A stretch of 64,000 bases of DNA from Nocardioides sp. W7 (GTDB lineage: Bacteria; Actinomycetota; Actinomycetes; Propionibacteriales; Nocardioidaceae), in contig NZ_CP095078.1 of the NCBI RefSeq assembly GCF_022919075.1, positions 5,022,001 to 5,086,000 of the forward strand, in the 5' to 3' direction. A program made the position numbers and the translations under genes. The number at the start of each line of letters is the position of its first letter. Positions within the stretch are counted from its first letter, which is position 1. Positions 31,966-40,749 of the stretch are shown here, piece after piece. Under the pieces are notes generated by a model. It ran no database searches, was not told the origin of the DNA, and saw only the letters and a list, made by a program, of their open reading frames with translations.

Positions 31966-34900
31966 TCAGCGGATCCTGATCGTCCTGACCGGGCTGGCCG
32001 AGGCCCGGACCAGGCTGCTGCCGGCATACTTGGCGCGCAGCGTGTGCCTGCCCTTCGTCAGCTTCAGCGTGAAGGTGATCGACCGGCCGGCGGCGAGCCG
32101 GACGACCTTGACCGTCCTGCCCTTGTCGGTGAGCACGATCCGGCCGTTGGTCGGCACGTTCGGGACGGCGAAGGTGATGGTCACCTTGGCCTTGCCCCGC
32201 TTCGCCGACCTGGCGACCTTGATCTCCTTGGCGGAGAGCCTCAGCGCCGAGCGCGCCTTCGCGACGCGCACCGTCACCGGTGCGCTGACCGACGGCTCGA
32301 AGCTCGAGTCGCTCGGCGTGAACCTCGCGACCAGCGAGGTGGACCCGGGCTTGAGGCCCGAGACCGTCAGGGTCGCCGCACCAGCGGCGGTGGGGCCGCT
32401 GGCGACCTCCTTGCCGCCGGCCAGCATGGAGACCGTGCCGGCCGTCGAGGTGGTTACCCTGACCGACGCCGAGCCCGGGTAGGTCACGTCGGCGACGGGG
32501 GCGATGGCGACGCTGGTCGCCTGGGGAGCGACCACGGCCGTGCCCTCCGGAGCGGCCCAGAACAGCGCCCGAGCCGCCTGGCTCAGCCCGCCCTTGGGGT
32601 GGGTGCGGAAGAACACCGAGGTACCGAAGACGAGCGACTTGGCCCCGGTGGTGGCGTTCACCGACGAGACGGCCGAGGCCTTGCCCGCGGCGTAGTCGGG
32701 ACCGTTGGTGGCCGTCGTTCCCCGCCAGTGACCCGCGAGCAGCGGGTCCGTCGCGTCGTAGGTCTGCTCGACCTTGACGTTCTCCCCCAGCGCGGAGAAG
32801 GAGTACGCCGGGTAGATGAACGACGTGTCCTGGGCGTACGGCGCGAGCACCGAGCCGGCCGGCGTGTCGACCGCGACGATGCCGTTGCCCGAGCCGTTGC
32901 CGTTGGTGACCGTGCCGGTCATCAGGCCGGCCGCGACCGCGGCGTTGAAGCCGGCGTTCGTGCGTCCCAGCAGGGAGCCGCCACGGTTCACGAAGCTCTG
33001 GACGGCGGCCCGGGCTGGGGCGAAGCTGGTGCCGGTCGGGTTGGTCTGACTCGGGGGCACGTCCGCAGTGCTGAAGTTGGTCCCGACCCACAGGAGGTCG
33101 ACGCCGTTCAGCAGCGTCGGGTTGCCGTTCAGCCCGGAGGCCGTGAGCTGGGTCAGGTCGTCGAAGCCCAGCTGCTGGAGCGACAGCTTGTCGTCCTGGT
33201 TGCCGACGTAGCCGATCGTCAGGTCCGACAGCGGCTTGGTGTCCTCGTCGTCGAGGGCAGCGAGCTCCGCGTCCGTGGCGGGCTCGAAGTCGATGCCGAA
33301 CTCCTCGGCGGCCTCGACCACCGCGGGGTACGACGCGGCGCCGACGACGGCGGAGCCGTCCGCCAGCATCGAGACCGGGACCTCGTCCTCCAGGAGCGCG
33401 TTGAGCGCCCGGTAGTCCGAGACACCCGCGACGTCGAAGGTGACGTAGTCGGGCGCAGACGGTGCCGTGCCCGCGGCCGGGACCGTGCCGATCGGGATGA
33501 CGGTGCCGAGCGGTGCGTCCGTGGTGAGGCCGACCTTGTCGACGGTCGCGCCCCACGTGTAGGAGTAGCTCCAGGCTGAGATGTCGTACATCGACGGCAC
33601 CTTGGCGGAGATGTCCTCACCCAGGTCGAGCAGCGAGTTCGCCAGGCCGCGCAGCGGCTGGTGCATGTCGACGACGTACGAGCCCTTCGGGTACGTCGTG
33701 GCGCCGACCAACGTGTCGGCCGCGAGCGTGCCGACCTCGATGTCGTGGAGCAGCAGCTGCTTCACGAGGCTCGTGGCGTCGCTCTCCGAGCGCTGGTCGC
33801 CACCGGTGGGGATGACGTAGGCGCGCGGCAGGGTGACCGGCTCCTGGTTGTCGACCACGTCCCACAGCGACTGCCACTGGGTCGGGCCGGGAACGCTGCC
33901 GACCTCGTCGGTCGTCAGGTTGTCCTTCGGCTCGCCGGCAGTCCCGCGCCGGAAGACCTCGATCTGGTTCTTGATCATGTCCTTGGCGTTGCCCGCCACG
34001 TTCATGTAGCCGACGATGCTCTCCATCGTCTGGAGCGCGACCTCGGTGTTGATGACGGCGTTCTCCGGCGACTGGCGACCGCCCGGGGCGTTGCGGGACT
34101 TGGGCAGCTCCACCGTGGCCGAGGCCGCGCCGTAGAACGCGGCGTACTGCGCGGTGAAGATCGGCGGGAAGTCGTCCCAGCCGTCGGGGGTGTCGCGGTA
34201 GGGGATCTTGATGAACCCGGTGTTCTCCGTGGTGTCGTCGTCGGTGGCCGGGTCGTAGTAGGTGTTGCCCGGGATGGCCGCGGCGACGACGTCCTTCTCG
34301 ACCTTCAGGGCGAGGGCGTAGTTGTGCGGCATGTAGAGGTCGTACTCGTAGTTCGAGCCGTGCGGCGGACCGCAGGGCTCCATCTGCAGCACACCGGTGT
34401 AGCCGTGGAAGTCGGCCGCGTAGATCGGCTGGATCGCCTGCGCCTGCCGGATGAACGACCGCGTCTCGGGGGTGGTGTTGGTGATCATGTCGCGGTTGGG
34501 GTCCAGGCCCAGCGCGGTGGCCCGGGTGGCGTTGGTGCGACCGTCGGGGTTCAGCGAGGGCGAGAAGTAGACCCGGTTGTTGGCCAGGACGCCGCGGACC
34601 TCGGACAGTGGGGCGGTGGCGAGGTGCTCGATGTACTGCATCGCAGCATCGGTCCCCTCCCACTCGTTGCCGTGGATGTTGTTGCTGATCCAGATCGGCG
34701 TCTTGTAGCCGTTCAACAGCGCGGTGTTGGCGGCCGCTGCGTCCGGGTCGTTCTTCATCTGGGACTTCCACGCGGCCTGCTCCGCGGTCTCCTCGACCGT
34801 CTCGGGCGCGGTGAGCGTGACCAGGTACAGGTCGCGGCCCTCGCTCGACTGGCCGACCACCTGGACGGAGATCCGGTCGCTGACGGCCATCAGGTCCAGC

Positions 34901-35229
34901 AGCTTCGGCGCGATGTCCGGGTGACCGATGAGCTCGGCGGTGTGCGCCGCGTCGTCGGCGTTGTCCCGGTAGATCTTCAGGTCCGGCTGGTAGGGGTACG
35001 ACGTCGGCATCGTGATCGGGTCGCCGGCGACCGCGGACTCGGCCGCCCTGCGGATCAGCTGTGCCTTGGACAGTGGCTCGACGGCCGTGGCCGTGGCGGC
35101 GCCGCGACCGCCTGCGGAGACGGTCGTGCCTGCCGGTTCGGCCGCCGCCGTCGTGCTCGTGCTGGCGAGCACCGACGTCGCGGCGAGCGCCAGGCCTGTC
35201 ACGCCGATCAGGGCGCGGGATTTCCTCAC
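31966..35229 (-). CDS. Large secreted M14 zinc carboxypeptidase with GATase-like and Ig-like domains
   Basis: 1087 residues from GTG 35229, which gives a clean signal peptide (RKSRALIGVTGLALAATSVL then an Ala/Thr-rich cleavage region). The M14 domain spans about 75-420: zinc ligands His186 and Glu189 in NIHGNEWEG, His275 in ADFHGYTG, NPDGR near 227, and catalytic Glu374 in ATVELPK. Residues about 600-900 look like a GATase1-type fold found in other large M14 proteins. Two Ig-like domains follow (about 910-1087). There is no sortase or anchor motif, so it is probably released. A start at 35271 would put 14 residues before the charged region. Confidence 0.88.
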   Translation of the reverse strand: MRKSRALIGVTGLALAATSVLASTSTTAAAEPAGTTVSAGGRGAATATAVEPLSKAQLIRRAAESAVAGDPITMPTSYPYQPDLKIYRDNADDAAHTAELIGHPDIAPKLLDLMAVSDRISVQVVGQSSEGRDLYLVTLTAPETVEETAEQAAWKSQMKNDPDAAAANTALLNGYKTPIWISNNIHGNEWEGTDAAMQYIEHLATAPLSEVRGVLANNRVYFSPSLNPDGRTNATRATALGLDPNRDMITNTTPETRSFIRQAQAIQPIYAADFHGYTGVLQMEPCGPPHGSNYEYDLYMPHNYALALKVEKDVVAAAIPGNTYYDPATDDDTTENTGFIKIPYRDTPDGWDDFPPIFTAQYAAFYGAASATVELPKSRNAPGGRQSPENAVINTEVALQTMESIVGYMNVAGNAKDMIKNQIEVFRRGTAGEPKDNLTTDEVGSVPGPTQWQSLWDVVDNQEPVTLPRAYVIPTGGDQRSESDATSLVKQLLLHDIEVGTLAADTLVGATTYPKGSYVVDMHQPLRGLANSLLDLGEDISAKVPSMYDISAWSYSYTWGATVDKVGLTTDAPLGTVIPIGTVPAAGTAPSAPDYVTFDVAGVSDYRALNALLEDEVPVSMLADGSAVVGAASYPAVVEAAEEFGIDFEPATDAELAALDDEDTKPLSDLTIGYVGNQDDKLSLQQLGFDDLTQLTASGLNGNPTLLNGVDLLWVGTNFSTADVPPSQTNPTGTSFAPARAAVQSFVNRGGSLLGRTNAGFNAAVAAGLMTGTVTNGNGSGNGIVAVDTPAGSVLAPYAQDTSFIYPAYSFSALGENVKVEQTYDATDPLLAGHWRGTTATNGPDYAAGKASAVSSVNATTGAKSLVFGTSVFFRTHPKGGLSQAARALFWAAPEGTAVVAPQATSVAIAPVADVTYPGSASVRVTTSTAGTVSMLAGGKEVASGPTAAGAATLTVSGLKPGSTSLVARFTPSDSSFEPSVSAPVTVRVAKARSALRLSAKEIKVARSAKRGKAKVTITFAVPNVPTNGRIVLTDKGRTVKVVRLAAGRSITFTLKLTKGRHTLRAKYAGSSLVRASASPVRTIRIR

Positions 35230-35285
35230 TGGTGTTCTCAATTCTGTCGACGGGACAGAGCCTGGCCGCACGCGGCCGGGATCCC

Positions 35286-35369
35286 TGTGAATGTCAGGAT
35301 GTCTGACAATCCGCTCCAGCGGGAGTCCCGTAACAGAGCATTCACAGACTTTCTCGACCAGTGGTCGAG
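35286..35369. promoter_or_regulatory. Inverted repeats in the 186-bp gap upstream of the M14 peptidase gene
   Basis: TGTGAATG (35286-35293) faces CATTCACA (35339-35346), and a second perfect palindrome CTCGACCA-G-TGGTCGAG is at 35353-35369. They could be operator sites for the peptidase gene or a terminator for hyuB. No clear -10/-35 is seen. Confidence 0.3.
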
Positions 35370-35415
35370 GGGATGCCAGGAGTCGGGACCTCTGCTAAGT
35401 GCTGCTCTTAGAACG

Positions 35416-37326
35416 TCACCGGGCGTCCACCTCGGCGTGCGTCGCACCCCCGGCCAGCCGCGCGTAGCCGGGACCGCGGTCGAAGAACGCGGAGGCGGCA
35501 GCCGGTCGGCCGGCGCGCTCGGCGGCGGTCGCCGCTGCGTCGTACGAGAGGTCGTCGGTGTCGACCGAGCCCGTCAGCACGACGCCGTACGACGCCAGCG
35601 CGGCCGCCGGCGAGACCTTGCGCCACACCACGTCGCGGACCACCAGCGCGGGGTCGCGCTCCCGCGGGTCGCCCCAGCCACCCCCGCCGGTGGTCCGGAT
35701 CCGGACCACCTCACCGGCCCGGATCGGCTCGGCGTCGGCCAGCGCGTCGACCTCGCGCTCCTCGGGTCCGCCCGGGTCGATGACGACCTGGAACGGCTGG
35801 CCGGCGAGGCCGCCCCGCACCCCCCAGCAGGCCAGGATCGAGCGGTCCGCGATGGACATGAAGTGCCCGTCCTTGAGCATCCGGATGTGCTTCTCATAGC
35901 CGAGACCGCCGCGGTACTTCCCCGCTCCCCCGCTGTCGACGGCCAGCGAGAGCGACTCGACGCGGAACGGGAAGCGCGCCTCGGTGAACTCGGTCGGCAG
36001 GTTGCGGCTGTCGGGCACCACGTGGATGGTGTCCTCGCCGTCGGCGTAGTAGCGCCCGCCCGAGCCGCCGCCGAGCACCTCGCGCATGAGGTACGGCCGG
36101 CCGTCGAGATCCTCGCCGTACACGCCGGTGTAGCGGATCGTCTCCTGGTCGGCCGGCATCCGGCCGTCGACCGCCTTGGCGACCACACCGGCGAGTACGC
36201 CGAGCAGCCGCAGGATCACGAACGTCCGGGCGTTGGTCGGCGCCGGGAAGACCGGCGTCAGCAGGGTGCCGGGCTCGGGGAAGCGCATCTCGATCAGCGG
36301 CACGATGCCCTCGTTGACGTCGAGCTCGGCCATCCGCTCCGGGCTGTCGGCGAGGTTGCGCAGGATCGGCGCGAGCCACTTCTTCAGGAAGACGCCGTCG
36401 CTGTAGTCGCCGCAGTGGTTGATCGGCCCCTTGGCCTGCGGACCGGTCCCGTCGAAGTCGAGGATCAGCCGCTCGCCGTCGGGGTCGTCGACGTCGGTGC
36501 GGGTGAGCGTGATCCGTTGCGTGTGCAGCATCGGCTCGTCGACGCCGTCGTGCTCGGCGTAGTCCTCCCAGGTCCAGGACCCGACGGGGATCTGGCTGAG
36601 GATCTCGCGGCGGTACGTCGTGGTCGTGCGGTCGATGATGGCGTCGAAGCAGGACTCGACGGTCGCCACGCCGTACCGGTCGAACAGCTCGCCGAGCCGG
36701 CGGGCGCCCATCAGGCAGGCCGAGCACTCCGCGTCCAGGTCGGCGGAGAGCGACTCGGGCATCCGGCTGTTGCGGGTCATGATGGCCAGCGCAGCCCGGT
36801 TGGGGACGCCGGCATCCCAGAGCTTGATCGGCGGGACCATCAGCCCCTCCTCGAACACGCTGGTCGCGTTGGAGGGCATCGAGCCGGGTACGGCGCCGCC
36901 GATGTCGTCGTGGTGGCCGAAGGCCTGGACGAAGGAGACGACCGCGCCTTCGCCGAAGACCGGGACGGTGACGCAGAGGTCGGGCAGGTGGCCGATGCCG
37001 CCCTCGGAGCGGTAGACGTCGTTGTGGAAGAACACGTCGCCGGGCTGCATGTCCTCGATCGGGAAGTCGCGGGCGATCGGGTGGACCAGGGCGGAGTACG
37101 AGCGGCCGGTGAGCTTGCGCAGCAGCCGGTCGTGGATGCCGGCCCGGAAGTCGTGGGCGTCGCGGATCATCGGGCTGCGGCTGGTGCGCGCGATGGCGGT
37201 CTCGACCTCCATCTCGACGCTGGCCAGTGAGCCCTGGACGATCTCGACCAGCACCGGGTCGGCCGATGCGCCCCGGTCGTCGGTGAGGAAGCCGAACGGG
37301 AACTGGGTGGGGGCACGACGGCTCAT
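35416..37326 (-). CDS. hyuB: Hydantoinase B/oxoprolinase family subunit
   Basis: 636 residues. Family features are PVLVEIVQGSLASVEMEVET near the N-terminus, SRSPMIRDAHDF, HNDVYRSEGGIGHLPD, FGHHDDIGG and a late Gly-rich TTGGGGWGDPRERDP. HyuB pairs with HyuA in ATP-dependent opening of hydantoins or oxoproline, and in related carboxylases. It starts seven bases after the hyuA stop, so both come from one transcript. The true substrate (N-methylhydantoin, oxoproline or another cyclic amide) cannot be decided. Confidence 0.9.
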   Translation of the reverse strand: MSRRAPTQFPFGFLTDDRGASADPVLVEIVQGSLASVEMEVETAIARTSRSPMIRDAHDFRAGIHDRLLRKLTGRSYSALVHPIARDFPIEDMQPGDVFFHNDVYRSEGGIGHLPDLCVTVPVFGEGAVVSFVQAFGHHDDIGGAVPGSMPSNATSVFEEGLMVPPIKLWDAGVPNRAALAIMTRNSRMPESLSADLDAECSACLMGARRLGELFDRYGVATVESCFDAIIDRTTTTYRREILSQIPVGSWTWEDYAEHDGVDEPMLHTQRITLTRTDVDDPDGERLILDFDGTGPQAKGPINHCGDYSDGVFLKKWLAPILRNLADSPERMAELDVNEGIVPLIEMRFPEPGTLLTPVFPAPTNARTFVILRLLGVLAGVVAKAVDGRMPADQETIRYTGVYGEDLDGRPYLMREVLGGGSGGRYYADGEDTIHVVPDSRNLPTEFTEARFPFRVESLSLAVDSGGAGKYRGGLGYEKHIRMLKDGHFMSIADRSILACWGVRGGLAGQPFQVVIDPGGPEEREVDALADAEPIRAGEVVRIRTTGGGGWGDPRERDPALVVRDVVWRKVSPAAALASYGVVLTGSVDTDDLSYDAAATAAERAGRPAAASAFFDRGPGYARLAGGATHAEVDAR

Positions 37327-37333
37327 GCTCGGC

Positions 37334-39412
37334 TCATTTCTGGGGGCTCCTCGTCACGATCAGGTTGAGGTACTCGTCCACGCGGAGGGTGAACCCGGGG
37401 TGCAGCGGCACCGTCGAGCCGAACTCCTCGATGATCGCCGGGCCGACCACCTCGGTCCCCGGCGGCAGGTCGGTGCGTTGGTGGAGCGGGGTGTCGACGT
37501 ACCCCTCGTCGGCGTCGAAGCAGACGCTCCTCGTCGGTCGAGTAGCCGGTGACGAAGGAGGCGGCGTATCGAGACCCTCGTGCCGCGCGATCTCCGGCCG
37601 CGTGATCGGCCCGATCCCCGACACCCGCAGGTTGACCCACTCGACCTGCTGGGTGGGGTCGCCGGCGAAGTCGTAGCCGTACGTCGCCCGGTGCTCGGTG
37701 TGGAACGCGTCCGCGACCGCGTCCGGGTCGAGCGGACCGGCCCCGACGGGGACCCGCACCTCGAAGGCCTGTCCGAAGTAGCGCAGGTCGGCGGTGCGCG
37801 CGAAGACGTGCTGCTCCGGGGCGAACCCCTCACCCGACAGGGCGACGGCCGCCCGCGCCGTGAGGTCGTCGTACACGCCCTCGACGACGGTGGGGTCGAG
37901 GGCGTCGGCCAGGGCGACGTGGGTCTGCACGTAGTCGTTCTTGACGTCGACGGTGAGCAGGCCGAACGCCGAGACGTTGCCCGGGTTCGGCGGCACCAGC
38001 ACGGTCGACAGCCCGAGCACGTCCATCAGCCGGCACAGCAGCAGCGACCCGGAGCCGCCGAAGGTGACCAGCACGAAGTCGCGGACGTCCAGCCCACGCT
38101 TGACCGTGACCTGGCGCAGGGCGTTCGCCTGGTTCCACGCGGAGATCTCCAGTACGCCGGCCGCGCACGCCTCCGGGGTGAGCCCCAGCCGGCTCGCGAG
38201 TGCCTCGACGCCGGCCCGGGCGGCGTCGACATCGAGCGGGATCTCCCCGCCGAGCAGGTGCGGCGGGATCCGGCCCAGGACGACGTGGGCGTCGGTGATG
38301 GTGACGTCGGCACCGCCCTTGCCGTAGCAGAGCGGGCCCGGGTCGGCCCCGGCCGACTGCGGGCCGACCTTCAGCGTGCCCTCGGGCGAGAGCCAGGCGA
38401 TCGAGCCGCCGCCGGCACCGACCGTGACGACGTCGATCATCGGGATCTTGCTCGGGAACGCCCCGACGCTGCCCTCGGTGGTGAGGGTGGGTTCACCACC
38501 GATGACCACGCTCACGTCGGTCGACGTCCCGCCGCCGTCGCTCGTGAGGACGCGGTCGAAGCCCGCGACCTTGGCGATCAGCGCGGCCCCCAGCGCGCCC
38601 GCAGCGGGTCCACTCAGGACCGTGGTGATCGGCTGGTGCACGACCTCAGCGGCGCTCAGCACGCCGCCGTTGCTCTTCATGACATAGAAGGGCGGGCTGC
38701 CGTAGGTCTCCAAGCGCTCGGCGATGTTGCGGACGTACGCCGAGAGCCGCGGCTTGACCGCCGCGTCGACGAGCGTGGTCATCGCGCGCTCGTACTCGCG
38801 GTACTCGCGCAGCACCTCGCTGCTGATGCTGACCACCGCGTCCGGGTGCTCCTCGCGCAGGATCTCCAGCATCCTCAGCTCGTGGGCGGGGTCGGCGTAC
38901 GCGTGCAGGAAGCAGACGCCGAGGGTGCCGACCCCGCGGTCGCGGAACCAGCGCGCGGTCTCGCGGGCGCCGTACTCGTCGAAGGGCCGCACCTCGGCCC
39001 CGGTCGGGTCGAGCCGGCCCTCGACACCGCGGACCAGGTCGCGCGGGACGATCCGGTCGGGCTTGACCCAGAAGTAGGAGTTGCCGTAGCCGTCGGGCAC
39101 CGACTGCCGCGCGATCTCGAGCATCGCCTCGTAGCCGGTGTTGGTGATGAACCCCAGCCGGTCGACCTTGCCCTCGAGGAGCTGGTTGGTCGCCACCGTG
39201 GTGCCGTGGCTGACTGAGCTCACGCTGTCGTCGGTGGCGTCGAGCAGCTCCAGCACCTTCGCGATGCCGGTCAGGAAGCCGTCCGCCGGGTTGCCCGGCG
39301 TGGACGGGGTCTTGGTGGTGACCAGCTCGCCGCTGTCCTCGTCGAGCGCCACCACGTCGGTGAACGTGCCGCCCGTGTCGATCCCGATCCGGATCCGTCG
39401 GTCCTCAGCCAT
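37334..39412 (-). CDS. hyuA: Hydantoinase A/oxoprolinase family subunit
   Basis: 692 residues. Actin-like ATPase fold with IRIGIDTGGTFTDVVALDED (about 7-26), SHGTTVATNQLLEG, VLTSDGGGTSTDVSVV, VGAGGGSIAW and GPAIIEEFGSTV near the end. It supplies ATP-driven activation of the cyclic amide bond to HyuB. The ATG at 39412 is used since the family starts with the actin-like phosphate loop. Residues about 613-630 (GLDTPPPSSPATRPTRS) are encoded by a REP-like element in frame in a variable linker, without disrupting the gene. Confidence 0.9.
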   Translation of the reverse strand: MAEDRRIRIGIDTGGTFTDVVALDEDSGELVTTKTPSTPGNPADGFLTGIAKVLELLDATDDSVSSVSHGTTVATNQLLEGKVDRLGFITNTGYEAMLEIARQSVPDGYGNSYFWVKPDRIVPRDLVRGVEGRLDPTGAEVRPFDEYGARETARWFRDRGVGTLGVCFLHAYADPAHELRMLEILREEHPDAVVSISSEVLREYREYERAMTTLVDAAVKPRLSAYVRNIAERLETYGSPPFYVMKSNGGVLSAAEVVHQPITTVLSGPAAGALGAALIAKVAGFDRVLTSDGGGTSTDVSVVIGGEPTLTTEGSVGAFPSKIPMIDVVTVGAGGGSIAWLSPEGTLKVGPQSAGADPGPLCYGKGGADVTITDAHVVLGRIPPHLLGGEIPLDVDAARAGVEALASRLGLTPEACAAGVLEISAWNQANALRQVTVKRGLDVRDFVLVTFGGSGSLLLCRLMDVLGLSTVLVPPNPGNVSAFGLLTVDVKNDYVQTHVALADALDPTVVEGVYDDLTARAAVALSGEGFAPEQHVFARTADLRYFGQAFEVRVPVGAGPLDPDAVADAFHTEHRATYGYDFAGDPTQQVEWVNLRVSGIGPITRPEIARHEGLDTPPPSSPATRPTRSVCFDADEGYVDTPLHQRTDLPPGTEVVGPAIIEEFGSTVPLHPGFTLRVDEYLNLIVTRSPQK
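37535..37576 (-). repeat. REP-like element in frame inside hyuA
   Basis: On the minus strand it begins GGTCTCGATACGCC and ends GGCTACTCGACCG. It shares this start with the element at 46669-46715, in the same reading frame (GLDTP). From memory, similar GGTCTCGATACG...CTCGACC repeats are common between genes in Nocardioides and relatives. Confidence 0.55.
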
Positions 39413-39520
39413 CCCTCGATCCAAGCGGTCCCCGCTCGCCCTGGCCATCGGCACAGGTTGACGGCTGGCCCTCGCAGATCTTGTGGACCACGTTCTCGGG
39501 GCGATGTCCCGCCCTTGCGC

Positions 39521-39555
39521 GGAGCGCCCGGCGCACCAGGTACGCCGGAGGCTCC
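39521..39555 (-). terminator. Terminator hairpin downstream of the acyltransferase gene
   Basis: GGAGCGCCCGGCG faces CGCCGGAGGCTCC with two mismatches and a 9-base loop, 19 bases past the acyltransferase stop. The sequence is related to the perfect hairpin at 63090-63124, including GGTACGCCGG and GGCTCC. Confidence 0.55.
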
Positions 39556-39574
39556 GTGCTCTGTGCTGACCTGT

Positions 39575-40246
39575 TTAGACGTCGGCGGCGCGCTCGTTGT
39601 AGACGCCCGCCATCTCCTGTCCCGACAGGGCCTGGATGGCGGTCATCACCTCGTCGGTCAGCTCGCGGCGAGCGCGCCCGAGCGGCTTGCCGTCGAAGCG
39701 GCCGGCGACCTGGATCGGCTCGCCGAAGGCGACGGTCACGGGCACGATCCGCGGCAGCCGGGCGTCGATCGGCTGCAGCTTCTCGGTGCCGCGCACGCCG
39801 ACCGGGACGATCGGGCAGCCGGCGGTGAGCGCGAGGTGCGCGACACCGGTGCGGCCGCGGTAGAGGCGGCCGTCGCGGGAGCGGGTGCCCTCGGGGTAGA
39901 TCCCGAACGCCTCGCCCCGGCCGAGCACCTCCAGCGCGGTGTCGAGGCTGGCCAGCGCGGCCCTGCTGTCGTCGCGGTCGACCGGCAGCATCCCGATCCC
40001 CTCGAACCACAGCCGGCTGATGGTGCCCTTCACGCCGGTTCCGGTGAAGTAGTCGGACTTCGCCAGGAAGGCCACCTTGCGCGGCACGATGATCGGGATG
40101 ACCAGCGAGTCGGCGAAGCTCAGGTGGTTGCTGGCCAGCAGGACCGGGCCCGTCGACGGGATGTTCTCCAGGCCCCGCACCGTCGGTCGCCACAGGGCCT
40201 TGGCCGCCGGAGCGACGACGGTGTGGATCACCGAGTAGACGTCCAT
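39575..40246 (-). CDS. 1-acyl-sn-glycerol-3-phosphate acyltransferase (PlsC-like)
   Basis: 223 residues. Motif I HX4D in ASNHLSFAD (about 38-46), motif III YPEGTRSRDG and motif IV CPIVPVGVRG mark a lysophosphatidate-type acyltransferase. It adds an acyl chain to a glycerophosphate lipid at the inner membrane face. The ATG at 40246 starts MDVYSVIHTVVAP. It stands alone, closed by the hairpin at 39521-39555. Confidence 0.9.
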   Translation of the reverse strand: MDVYSVIHTVVAPAAKALWRPTVRGLENIPSTGPVLLASNHLSFADSLVIPIIVPRKVAFLAKSDYFTGTGVKGTISRLWFEGIGMLPVDRDDSRAALASLDTALEVLGRGEAFGIYPEGTRSRDGRLYRGRTGVAHLALTAGCPIVPVGVRGTEKLQPIDARLPRIVPVTVAFGEPIQVAGRFDGKPLGRARRELTDEVMTAIQALSGQEMAGVYNERAADV

Positions 40247-40271
40247 GCGGCCCAGCATGGCGGTTACCGGC

Positions 40272-40339
40272 CGGTCCACGGATTCGCCGTATCAGGACCT
40301 GGGCGGCGGACCCGGCCGCTGACCGCAGACCGTGGACCG
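40272..40339 (-). terminator. Inverted repeat between the YqeY-like and acyltransferase genes
   Basis: Perfect 10-bp arms CGGTCCACGG (40272-40281) and CCGTGGACCG (40330-40339) with a 48-base spacer. It may be a terminator for the YqeY-like gene. The right side (CCGCAGACCGTGGAC) resembles part of the 50-bp palindromic repeats at 23.2 and 43.5 kb. Confidence 0.4.
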
Positions 40340-40376
40340 CCGACGCGCCGGTCTGGTCGGCTCGGCTCGACTTGAG

Positions 40377-40736
40377 TCAGCCCAGCAGGTCGGCGGCCCG
40401 GCGGGCCGCCACGGCCGCGACCGGGTCCCCGGCGGCGTCGTACGACGCGGCGGCGTCGAGCAGCTCCGCACGCTCGCGGGCGACGATGGCGCGCTCCTCC
40501 GCGTCGTCGAGGACCCGGCGCTCGGCCTCCGCCGCGCCGAGCCCGGCGGCCGCGCCGGCGACGTGCTCCGACGACACCTCGGCCGGCCCGGCCGCCCCGG
40601 ACGCGACCGGCACCGCCTCGGCGTTCTCCAGGGCCGCGATCGCCGAGCGGAGCGCCGCGGCACCCGCCCGGTCGCGGTCGAGACGGGCACGGGTCAGCCG
40701 GGCGCGCAGGTCGGCGCGGAGCGCGGAGTCGGTCAT
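40377..40736 (-). CDS. GatB/YqeY-like small helical protein
   Basis: 119 residues from ATG 40736. LRADLRARLTRARLDRDRAG followed by ALRSAIAALENAEAV (about 26-41) matches the start of YqeY proteins, which resemble the tail domain of GatB. The rest is Ala-rich and helical, and shorter than classical YqeY (about 148 residues). Function in tRNA-related processes is only suggested by homology. Thirteen bases downstream of the antiporter stop is its start, so it may be co-transcribed with it. Confidence 0.7.
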   Translation of the reverse strand: MTDSALRADLRARLTRARLDRDRAGAAALRSAIAALENAEAVPVASGAAGPAEVSSEHVAGAAAGLGAAEAERRVLDDAEERAIVARERAELLDAAASYDAAGDPVAAVAARRAADLLG

Positions 40737-40749
40737 GGGCGGACGGTAC

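Noticed and set aside
37334-37600. Frameshift or pseudogene in hyuA at the odd Pro/Thr-rich segment
   Set aside because: The reading frame continues through the element and the conserved C-terminal motif GPAIIEEFGSTV is intact.
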